A stretch of 64,000 bases of DNA from assembly GCA_006937955.1 (NCBI GenBank), contig SSNP01000067.1:2175275-2239274 (forward strand), read 5' to 3'. The stretch comes from Pachypanchax playfairii. Taxonomy: Eukaryota; Chordata; Actinopteri; Cyprinodontiformes; Aplocheilidae. Below, in pieces: positions 28,635 through 36,900 of the stretch (positions within the stretch are counted from its first letter, which is position 1; each line of letters opens with the position of its first letter). A model generated the notes under the pieces. That model was not told the DNA's origin and searched no databases. It saw only the letters and a list, made by a program, of their open reading frames with translations. A program made the translations under genes and the position numbers.

Positions 28635-31600
28635 GTTGGCATCAACACAATTTGTTAGTCAGTTAAATATCTCATGAGCCACAGCACAGATCTTAAAAAC
28701 GTCATCAGGAAGTAACGATTAGATGCACATCAACGACTTAATGACAATTTAGTGTTAGTTTAATTTCAAATAAATTAATTCTACCACTATTTAGCATTAA
28801 TTTTATGTGTTTTTCCCTAAACATCTATGATAAACACAAACACTGCGCGAAATCTTGCAATATTGTGTGACATTGTTATTTTAGAGATTTGACCCAAATG
28901 TAATTTCTGATCATAGAATAATCTTAGCAGATAATTTACATTCCTTCAAAGATTTATATCGATTAATTAAACAGTCTGTTAACATCCTTATGAAGTTTTC
29001 TCAGTGAAGGTGGTTTAAAAACTCTGATTTCCTCTTTTTCTTTTTAAATCTTATCCATGAAAAAAAAAAAAAAAAAGCAAGGAAGGAGAGAAGCAGACCA
29101 AATGGATGTCCCCGCTGTGTGTCTCAGACTATCATATGTCTTCAGACTTAATGGGTCTTACTGCTATCAGCGCCATCAGCTTCCTCTTGAAGGGAGGCAC
29201 TCACAAACATAACAAGTCATTTGGCAGGACTCAGGTCACGGGCGTCTCCAAGACCAAAAGCGAGTTAAATCCAAACGTGAAGTTTGAAGTGATTCATCTA
29301 ACATTTTTGGGGAGGTGTGTGTCTTTTTACACATCTTTTAACTAACTGGCCCAGCTTCAGACACGAGGGTCAACAGATGACATCAGATAAAAACCCAGAG
29401 GAAATCAGATGAAACTCAACCCAGAGACCCTCCCTAGCTAAGAGTAGAGTACAACAGACGCTGCGTGTGCACAGCTGTCCTCACACCTGTCACCATATGC
29501 TTTTAAAACACACAATTTTTCAAACATTACTCAGTTTCTTCTTGTTAAAATGCATGTCGAGATTTCAGCACATTGACACAATCCCCTCCCACTTTTTTTA
29601 CATGCTTATATGAAGAAACACATTTCCTGTCCTTAAACTGCCACCAACAAAAGTGAAGTGAAACCTGTGGGTGATAGATCGTCTTCACTTAGCAGGATTT
29701 CCTTCATGCTGCGTCCTGATTAAGATAATAAGAGAGACACCTCTTGTATAACTTTAGAATATCTAAAAGGAAGATTGTTTCAACCTGATATGCAAAATAA
29801 CCCCAAATCTATAAGTATATTTCAACTGAGTGGTAATCACAGTAAGATTTTGATTTTCCATTCATCGATGAACTGATGTTTCTTGGTCTTCAAACTTCCA
29901 ATTCACTTGTTTACAACAAAGGTTGATCTTCTGGCTTGTATCTTTATCTTGAATCTTTATTTTTAATCTGAAACTAAAACTCTGAGCCTGTGACAGCCAG
30001 TAGAATATCTAAGGATTTGGTCATTTGTGCTCAAATCAGGAAAGGTTTTGTTATTTCTACTGAAATGGTTATATGTGACATTTTAATTGATCCACTGTGA
30101 AACAAAAACACCATGTCTTGCAACAGGAGCATCTTCTCCTGGATGCTGCCTCATCACTGCATCTGGGCAGAGACCCAAGTTCCCTAACGTCTCTCAGCAG
30201 CTGAGGTCAGCGCTGCACAGCACAAATACAAGACAGCCACGATTTCTGCTGGCAATTAAACACAAAACACTGCTGCAGCCATCATTCAAACCCCTGGAGG
30301 ACTCGCCCATCTCTCTAATTTAAACTGAATCTATAAAAATGTTAGAATTTTAAAGAAATATGCAGAAGACATAAAATATATACTATTATATTATATATAT
30401 ACTATTCCATCTATTTTCGGTACCTGCTGGTGTCTGTCTGCAGCAGTCATGGAGTGAAAGGCGGAGTTGAACCCTGGATCATTACGGGGTCACATGGAGA
30501 CAATAGAACACACTCTCACCTACAGCCAAGTTAGAACCACCAACTGACTTGAAACCCTGGTCAGAATCACACATGAGAACGATTGGTTCATTTAAAAAAA
30601 TCTGTAGCTCCTGAACATTCATGCAGACGGTCACTGTTTCCTACAGGAAATTGTTGCGGCTGCCGCATCAGTAACTTGATGAATTCTTGAGATAATGAGG
30701 TGATTTTCAGTCATTCGCTGGCGGCAGAGTTCTAGCTCTTCTCATACGGGTGCGTTGTGTCGTTGTTCTGTAGATCCTTTGGCTTTCGGCACATTTTGAA
30801 TATACATGGTGAAGGTCCAGTATCTCCAAAATTCTGTTTGTTTTTCATCACATCTGGTCAGAAATTTGTGGAAAAGCTTCTAACTTTCAAGGTGCAAGAT
30901 GGAGAGGATCTACTAGCTGTGCTTCGGTTGTTTGGAAGACATTCACCTGATGACCCTGGCAATGAACTTCTGAACAGGCCACAAACACTAGACTCCCATA
31001 AAGCTGCTGTAAGGAGGCTGTGGAAGTCCAAAAATCCTTAGTAGCACGTTTGCAGCCATTCATATGAGTCATTGTGACCAGGGCTTAACATGCATGTTTT
31101 TGATCTGCAGTAATATTTCAAGAATCTAACAACAAAAAATAACCAAATTAAATTTTTACAGACACTTTTTATCCAGTTTTACAAAGTAAACAACATGTTT
31201 TCTTTGACCCTCTCACTAGCTGTCACACGTAGAGGTTTTAGATAGCTGCAGTGCTAATCATAATAAAATAATACTGATGTGTTTTTGTTTGATGACTTGT
31301 ACCACTGAAGAAAAATAGTCCACAATAGACTTCCATGTATATACTTCCTCCACACCTGGTCAGTGTCACAGCAGGAACTGTGACTACATCCCTCTTCAGT
31401 TAAAGCAGCTCTCTGGGACTTTATTCACTACAGGAAATGATCACAGAAGACCCACTATAGAATCTGCGTGGTCAAGAAAAGGACAATAACGTGAAGATTT
31501 ATTTTCTTGACAAAATCCAGAGAAGCTGAAGATCCTCATTGTGAAAATGGGTCATATTGTTTTATGACTGGTCACAAGCTGTAAGAGTTGTAGAATGAGC

Positions 31601-31853
31601 ATTTCCAGTAAAGTTGACGAGAAGTTGGGTGTTTATCCTCAAGGCGTCTTTTTTCATCTAACCTAGAAAAACAAAAACTAAAAAACTAAAGAACTAAAAC
31701 CATGTGGCTGCCTGCGGAATCCCCTCAAGAGACTCCTTCCTCATTTCTGAATTGAACCTAATCGATTAAAACCACGAGGGTTTTAATCCGAGACATTTAC
31801 CTGTTGATCTTCAGAGCGAAAGCCCGTCGCTCTGCGGTCCCAAGAGAAGCCAT
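55..31853 (-). CDS. dock8: dock8, dedicator of cytokinesis 8 (5' part, 34 exons, 3' end outside window)
   Basis: Dock8 is a DOCK-C family guanine-nucleotide exchange factor that activates CDC42 at the leading edge of migrating leukocytes. The 34 exons here join in frame (4,311 nt, 1,437 codons) with GT-AG borders and matching phases throughout. The predicted start MASLGTAERRAFALKINR is nearly identical to mammalian DOCK8. Further diagnostic stretches are YVPHNIY, YHISCQQKQ, FFTLCH, WFFFELL and SLMDRGFVF. The window covers the N-terminal region, the DHR1 (C2-like, lipid-binding) domain and most of the armadillo-like middle. The catalytic DHR2 domain (about the last 650 residues of a roughly 2,100-residue protein) lies beyond base 1. 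The last visible codons spell TIIQ. Family assignment and exon chain are seen in sequence; function is known from mammals. DOCK7 and DOCK6 are paralogues, but the N terminus and the gene neighbours favour DOCK8. Confidence 0.96.
1091..2930 (-). other. dock8 intron 30 (1.8 kb)
   Basis: AT-rich intron with an AAAT run near 2266-2283 and an (AG)n run at 2721-2741. Short open frames show no domain. Nothing else is recognised. Confidence 0.55.
2721..2741. repeat. (AG)n microsatellite
   Basis: About ten AG units in the dock8 intron between exons 30 and 31. Confidence 0.9.
3112..3146. repeat. A-run plus (AAG)n tract
   Basis: An A homopolymer followed by AAG units. On the minus strand it is a pyrimidine-rich (CTT)n tract about 30 nt upstream of dock8 exon 30. 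Confidence 0.85.
4303..4428. repeat. compound tetranucleotide microsatellite (TAAA)n-(CGAA)n-(CAAA)n
   Basis: Three adjoining tetranucleotide arrays: TAAA at 4303-4355, CGAA-type at 4356-4389 and ACAA at 4390-4428. They differ by single-base unit changes, as expected from successive mutation and expansion of one array. The block fills most of a roughly 200-bp dock8 intron and, on the minus strand, is a TTTA/TTTG tract running directly into the acceptor of exon 27. Confidence 0.97.
7746..9556 (-). CDS. dock8: dock8 exons 14-18 including the DHR1 (C2-like) domain
   Basis: Exons: 9394-9556, 8726-8843, 8437-8507, 7961-8105, 7746-7847 (residues 496-695). DHR1 starts near residue 549 with LLFVYPQRLNFVNRL and ITIKIQFM, continues through FGKSSGPEF, VTYHNKSPDFYEEVK and LLFTFYHISCQQKQ, and ends around LQTGQFCLPIALERLP. 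In DOCK proteins this C2-like module binds phosphoinositides and recruits the protein to the membrane. Length and motif order agree with mammalian DOCK8, so the domain looks intact. Confidence 0.94.
9644..15901 (-). CDS. dock8: dock8 exons 7-13 (residues 239-495), linker to DHR1
   Basis: Exons: 15816-15901, 15186-15252, 11253-11402, 11018-11098, 10715-10871, 9987-10123, 9644-9737. Conserved words are EIRPIPECPKEH, EPIFATIALYDLKEKKK, FYCDLNSEQ, FSVTYPSPDIYLVIK, KVLQQGEIGDCADPY, QKLGRYRMPFAWA and EGDRLSDEDLLKFL. Phases chain without a frameshift. Exon 11 has a divergent middle (after FAWA), as is usual for this loop among DOCK8 orthologues. The 3.8-kb intron between exons 8 and 9 (11403-15185) holds no recognisable gene. 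Confidence 0.93.
11403..15185 (-). other. dock8 intron 8 (3.8 kb)
   Basis: Holds short open frames without similarity to known domains. A segment at 11540-11710 contains a box reading GGGCTTGAAC, loosely like an inverted tRNA T-arm, so a tRNA-derived SINE relic is possible but unproven. Nothing else is recognised. Confidence 0.5.
16452..31853 (-). CDS. dock8: dock8 exons 1-6, N-terminal region (residues 1-238)
   Basis: Coding exons in gene order: 31801-31853, 23687-23786, 19874-20043, 19535-19606, 19309-19417, 16452-16661. The start codon is the CAT at 31851-31853; the next residues match mammalian DOCK8 without a gap. Exon 2 begins with the end of the NRYSSAEIR motif. Exon 3 carries EPLDLEEFL and ELGDFPDDDL. 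Exon 4 carries LDPHVRDCV. Exon 5 is weakly conserved (HKNLQKQIFES recalls mammalian HKTLPKQTFES) and was placed by phase as well as similarity. Exon 6 ends in ELFALYPPPDE. In mammals this region binds adaptors such as WIP that couple Dock8 to actin; that role is inferred here. Confidence 0.92.
16662..19308 (-). other. dock8 intron 5 (2.6 kb)
   Basis: AT-rich apart from a GC-richer block at about 17800-18180. No exon fits: donor and acceptor tests in that block gave stops or no GT. Phases of flanking exons 5 and 6 already join correctly. Confidence 0.55.
19421..19441. repeat. short (CA)n tract at dock8 exon 5 acceptor
   Basis: A nearly pure CA array with one T interruption. On the minus strand it is a TG tract ending a few nt before the acceptor TTAAG of exon 5. 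Confidence 0.85.
20044..23686 (-). other. dock8 intron 2 (3.6 kb)
   Basis: Mostly AT-rich, with an A homopolymer at 20581-20598. Short open frames have no recognisable domain. The stretch 22100-22340 is more GC-rich than its surroundings. 23330-23520 carries inverted CCCGCC/GGCGGG words typical of a degenerate fish repeat. Confidence 0.5.
26281..26320. repeat. perfect 20-bp tandem duplication
   Basis: The 20-bp unit at 26281-26300 is repeated exactly at 26301-26320, so the duplication is recent. It lies in dock8 intron 1, 44 bp upstream of the hAT-like MITE. Confidence 0.95.
26365..26742. mobile_element. hAT-like MITE (378 bp) with 8-bp target-site duplication
   Basis: The left end reads TAGGGATGCAACGATACC. 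The right end, reverse-complemented, reads TAAGGATGCATCGATACTG, giving a terminal inverted repeat. Flanks are CTTTAAAC (26357-26364) and GTTTAAAC (26743-26750), an 8-bp duplication with one mismatch, as hAT transposases produce. There is no transposase frame, so it is non-autonomous. The interior contains repeated GATAC-type words near both ends, typical of hAT subterminal transposase sites. Confidence 0.85.
27880..27945. repeat. short retroposon tail-like fragment
   Basis: The words ACTTTATTAATCCC and GAAGGGAAATTCA are typical of the 3' tail shared by many dispersed fish retroposons. An A-rich stretch lies beside it. Only a fragment is present. Confidence 0.4.
28575..28633. repeat. (AAAT)n microsatellite
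   Basis: About 15 uninterrupted AAAT units in dock8 intron 1. Confidence 0.97.
30405..30560. repeat. dispersed teleost repeat fragment (family also near 54610)
   Basis: Begins CCATCTATTTTCGGTACCTG and continues with words such as GTGAAAGGCGG, CCCTGG and GGGTCACATGGAGACAA, a layout I recognise from a very common unclassified fish repeat. It is highly diverged and non-coding. Confidence 0.45.
30757..31041 (+). other. unexplained open frame, possible retrocopy or repeat relic
   Basis: A 94-codon frame lies on the plus strand in dock8 intron 1. The overlapping minus strand (31072-30887) also reads open, with a coding-like look (VFVACSEVHCQGHQVNVFQT). I do not recognise a family. GC content is higher than in the surrounding intron, and there is no promoter, splice or poly(A) context. 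It could be a diverged repeat or pseudogene on either strand. Confidence 0.2.
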
Positions 31854-32186
31854 CCGCAGGTCTGAAGTCCAATCCAGCAGCGGAGGCGGTTGTGGCAGCG
31901 GCTGTGCTTACTCGCGGTCTCCCCCCTTCCTCCTCCTCCTCCTCCTGACTGTCACCGACGAAGCGCGTCTTTCTTCGACCTACAAACCAACTGAGACACC
32001 AGCGCTCATCTTCCCTGTGCAGACAGCAGCAGCTCTGAGAGGAAACTTCCGCGTTTGCTGTGAGACATCCCATGCAGGGAGTGTGATATTAGGGAGACAC
32101 CAGGGTGGGTGGGGGAGGGAGGGAGGGAGGGGGGACGCGACAGGCTGGGTGAGGTGCGCACCCTCGCTGCCGAGATGACGCTTCAC
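31780..32186. promoter_or_regulatory. CpG-rich dock8 5' region / first exon
   Basis: A GC- and CpG-rich block surrounds dock8 exon 1, in contrast to AT-rich flanks. It holds the first coding exon, probable 5' untranslated sequence (31854 to about 32080 on the minus strand) and a run of G triplets at 32103-32134 on the plus strand. I infer a CpG-island promoter. No TATA box is evident and the start site cannot be placed from sequence alone. An open frame on the plus strand here (31804-32178) follows base composition and is not a gene candidate. Confidence 0.6.
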
Positions 32187-33380
32187 AAGCAGTTGCTCTT
32201 TTCTTTTTCTTTTTTAACAAAATTAAAAAAAAGTTTTTATGTATCTAATGTTTGTGCAAACACACATAAATCTGTGAACTTTTAAATCAGCTGAGCTTTC
32301 ACACGTGATTTGATGTTTATTGGGATCAGAATAAAACAAATAACCTGAGTCTACACCATATCATCCTCCATTTCTGTAGATTTAGCATCCAAAAGAAGCA
32401 GTTTTTCTTGTATTTGTTTAAGTTGATTTGATCATTTTCAATCCCAAACGCTTTCAGATTAAGCTGTTTTAACTTTGATCTGTGATTCATTTAGGCAGCT
32501 ACTAAATTCAATGGATGAGCCAGTGCTGACTTTACACATAACAACTCAGTAAATAACTCATTTTAAGTGCAAACATTTTTCTTCAGTTAATTATGAAAAA
32601 CATCAAAGATGATTTCCGTAAACCAATAAAACTTTCATGTGCACATTGTAAAATTTGATGCCATGATCAAAAAAATCCGGACAAAAATCAGTGAATAAGC
32701 AGCTAAAAAAGAAAGACTTTTATCTTTGGAACGCTTGAAAAAATACCATACTATACCATTTTATTTACTATATGAAATAAATAACAAAGACAAGTTTACA
32801 AACTTTTTTGGCTCTTTGGAACAGAGCTGTAGGCTATCACTAGGCCTAACTCTAAAACACTCATATGAACGAAATGAAAAGACAAGAAAACAATCTTTAG
32901 CTACTATCTGACACATTTAAAAACTATAATTTAAGGTCATGTTTATTCTATTTCCCATAAAACCTGCTTGAACCACGTTTTACCCAAATTTGTTGTTAAA
33001 TTGTTCACTGCCTCCATCTTGTGGTTAAGACCTGTCATTGCATCAACATTTCTCAGTCGTTCGAGTTGAATTTTGCTGTCTCAAGTTCCTGCCATAACGG
33101 AAAAGGGGTAAAACTATAAATATCTAAATATGTTTTATTTTAATAATTTAAACAGAAGAAGAATTTTTTTTTCCCTCAAAATTTTTTTTCGTTGATAAAC
33201 TGAACGAAAGCGGAACCATCGTTGTTGCTTCTTCTGTTTAACGGACACTTACCAAAGTAGCACGTTGTTCAAAGCTACAGCCTAGAAATTTTATGTATTT
33301 GAATCGAAATGAGAACTTTTAAAAACATTGACCGTTGAAATATCATGGTGGTGATTTGTTCATGTTAATGTGAATTATTA
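32187..33380. other. intergenic DNA between divergent dock8 and zng1
   Basis: This is AT-rich sequence between two head-to-head genes. The only longish open frame (32726-32911) has no recognisable features. The stretch 33170-33417 probably contains the zng1 promoter, but no TATA box or CpG cluster is visible. Confidence 0.5.
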
Positions 33381-33417
33381 AACGGCGGTTCTTTGTGTTT
33401 TGCTGTCGACTGAGCAG
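33381..33417 (+). other. zng1: probable untranslated first exon of zng1 (3' end)
   Basis: A donor-like GTAGGA follows AGCAG at 33417. The first coding exon begins at 33914 after a clear acceptor (TTTTCAG) with only 11 nt before its ATG, so an upstream untranslated exon is required. This is the best local candidate donor; the exon's 5' end is not determined. Confidence 0.4.
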
Positions 33418-33924
33418 GTAGGAAGAGACGGTGTCCATATTTATGTTACTTTGTGTAAATGGTGTTTCTGCGCTTCTTTGCGAGTGACAGAGTTCATATC
33501 TTATTTCTTCTGTAATAACTCCTTAAAGATAACCTTCAGCAAACAGGAACAAGAAACGTTCTAATTTTTTCTGTAAAATAATTTATGTTTTAACCCAAAC
33601 AGCGTTTCATATAAAATCCATCTTTTAGAAAGGTTACCGGTAATTATATGCTCATCAGATCATGTTTGAATTCTTAACACTGTGTAAAAGTCTTGAATCA
33701 TCCATCGTTTTCTAATATTATTTCCAGGTGTTTTTTTTTCTTTTTAAACTTTTAGAAGTGTAAGACAAGATTTTTTCAGATTCTTTGTATTTTGGATGTT
33801 TTTTCATATTAATCACAAAAATTTAAATGAGTCCACGAAAATCTGACTTCCTGAAAGCAACATGTAAAAGATTTGAGAGGCAGTTTAAAAGTTTTCCACA
33901 CTCTTATTTTCAGGTGTTGAACAG

Positions 33925-36900
33925 ATGATGGATGATGAAGATGATTGTCCGGAGCTGGTGCCCATCGACGTCCTGCCTGGTCCTCCTGCTCGCCAGATCC
34001 CGGTCACCATCATCACAGGATACCTTGGTGAGAGAGACATTCTCACGTCTCACTGAACCAGCTCAGGCTGCTTTACATCCCGACTACACTGACAGCCGAG
34101 TGCTGTGTTTCTATAGAACATTTATAGACATGTTTCTTCACAGGCGCGGGGAAGACGACACTCTTGAACTACATCCTAACAGAACAACACAGCAAGCGCA
34201 TTGCCGTCATTCTCAACGAATTTGGAGAAGGTTAACTGATAATGTTCAGACCATGAATGATATTTGTCACTTCAAGATTTAGTGCCTAATTTGTGATTTT
34301 GGTGTCATTTCTTATCTGAACTCTTCAATAAAGGACAGCGCTGTAACAAAATGTGAATAAAAAAGGAAGAAATACGTTGATAATATTATTATTATCATCG
34401 GTTTAGTTTAACTTGGAGAATAAATGGTTCAGTTTATTCTTATTTTGGAAGCATGTGTATTTTTTGAAAGCACACTCTCTATGTACATGGTCTTCCTGCA
34501 GGTAGCGCTCTGGAGAAGTCACTTGCAGTGAGTCAGGCTGGAGAGCTGTATGAGGAGTGGCTGGAGCTGAGGAATGGCTGTCTGTGCTGCTCTGTCAAGT
34601 ATGTTCCGATTTAAAGTGACACTTTACCGTTTACATGCATGTACTCCTTTAATCGTCCCTTTATCCCTGCTGTTTGCAGAGACAACGGTCTTAAAGCCAT
34701 TGAAAACCTGATGGAGAAGAAAGGAAAGTTTGACTACATCCTGTTAGAAACTACTGGACTTGCTGATCCAGGTCAGAGAAACAGGAAGGAGGTTTAGCAG
34801 GAAATCAGTTTGATTATAAGATGTTTTAAGTCTTGGCTTTGGGCGTAAATAAGCAGTGTTTATTTTTTCCTGCTGCTTGTGTCTTTATTATCAGCTTTTG
34901 ATTTTAAATATAAACTCAGTCTCAACACAGAAGATCATCAGAACAGTAGACTGTAAGTAGAGGCTGATGATACGTCTCCACCTGCGTCGCTGTATAAGAC
35001 TTCTTCAAGTCTAAAAAATACCCAAAATCCTACGACTCCCTCAGTAACACCATGAGGGAGTAGATCTGGTCCAGCGTTCCACCCGAATCTGAGGTTCAGG
35101 AACCTCCTTTCCAACGCTGTAGAGTAACTGTTTCCTGGGAGGCTGAGAAGTTAGACGTCCACAGAGTTTAAGGACACTCTGCTGTCCCGCTGTTTGGTAA
35201 CCGAGACCACCACCCAGGTCTGCCGGTTGTCCTGGTCGTCTGTGCAACATTGAAGAGGTGCGTGAACAACGACAGCCGCACAACATCCAGAGCCTTCAGC
35301 ATCTCGGGGTGATTATGCCTTGATGGACTTTACTACCAACCCTCAGTCCTCAGTTGAGGACTTGGTGACCGAGTTGAGGAGGTCCTCAGAGTGTTTCTTC
35401 CACCGTCTGACAGTATCCCCACCCAAACCAAACACAGCAAGGTGGGCTCTGCTTTCGTTCCCTGTGTCATATAATTTACCAGAACCTCTTCCTGTGTTCA
35501 GGTTTTAGCTTCAATGATCACAGAAGCCGCCGTCCTTCTAGTTACACGCTACCCGTCAACTGCTTCAGGGGCACCTGGAGACCCCAAAGGCCTCCTTCTA
35601 CAGCTTGATCGCTTCCATCACCACTGGTGTTCGCAGACGGGTCTTCTGGTTGCCATTGTGACAGGTACCGGCTCCTGAGAGCTGCATCCACAGTGGAGGC
35701 TCTGAACATGGTCCACTCAGATCCCACATCCTCAGCTTCCCCCAAATGCAGGAAAACTGCAAAGTGACATTCCGTGTTCCAGAAACCAGTCGATGTCACG
35801 CCACACCTCTCTGCTCTGCACCCGACCTTGAGTTCCTGCATGCAGGTGGTGAGTCCATGTTGATGTGGCTTCCTGTGGCCTGTTTGGTCCAAGTCCCTCC
35901 CTCCCCCGGCTTGGCTCCAGGGGCATGCCCCGGTCTCTCTACCCCAGGTGAAGTTTTCTTCCTGCCATTGTCTCGTCTCGTCTAGATTCTTGACCCCTCA
36001 CCTGAGACCAGTTTGCCATGGGAGACCCTACCAGTGGCTCACGTCCCAGACAACACAGCCCCCGGGATCATGGGGGTGCTCAAACCCCCCCACCATGTTA
36101 TGGTGGCAAGTCAGTGGAGGGGGACATGTGACATGTCTTATAGCTAAAGTAAAGTCATTCTTCTGCATTTCTGGCAGTTTATGATTAATAATCGATTAAA
36201 TCAAATGTTTTTAAGAGATCAGAAGATCTTTGTATACTGTGATGATATGGAAGCTTTAACTTCTTAGAAACATCCGGGGTGGGGGGTGGGGGGGTCATTT
36301 TGCTTGTTACTTTGTTAAGTTCACATCAGGAGTCTGACATTTTGTGACTAACTGAAGATCAGACTCGTGTCGCTGTGACAGAAACATCGAGGTCCCAGCT
36401 GAAAAGATTTAACTGTCCATTTATCTGGCCGTGAATCAGAGTATCAGGCTATCACAGAGCAAATGGTGTGTGTGTTGCTAAGTGACAGGTGTCAGGAGAA
36501 GACACACACATTGCACTCAGCCTCTCAGTCAAAACAAACAGCACACTTAAACCGGTGGGGGGGGTTGTTGTCGCTTCTCTCCCACGTCATTGGCTGATAT
36601 GGAGCAGGACAGTCCTGTCATTGGCCCCGGCGTAGCCGTCAATCAAAAAGACTCCCGGGAGGATTCTCCTCTGTTCCATGCAGGAAGAGGTTGGACGCCT
36701 TATGTGAGACGTGTCACTCAAAAACTGTGTTTTCATTACACACCCATCAAATATTTACAATTCTTTCTTCTTCTCTCCTGACATTTTGACAACAGTGTAT
36801 TCATGGCAACAAAGAGCCTCGTAATAACTGTTTCCAGGGAGAATGGACACAAACCATCGTGGACAAAAACATTTAAAAGCTAAAATTGTTTTGTTTTTTT

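Larger units (their letters stand above)
23787..31800 (-). other. dock8 intron 1 (8 kb)
   Basis: The longest intron in the window. It holds a 20-bp perfect tandem duplication (26281-26320), a hAT-like MITE (26365-26742), a retroposon tail-like fragment (about 27895-27935), an AAAT microsatellite (28575-28633), a dispersed repeat fragment (about 30405-30560) and an unexplained open frame (30757-31041). First introns often carry enhancers; none can be identified from sequence alone. Confidence 0.55.

Noticed and set aside
31804..32178. Plus-strand 124-codon frame over dock8 exon 1
   Set aside because: It is a composition effect of the CpG-rich block and overlaps the true minus-strand exon; residues are low-complexity.
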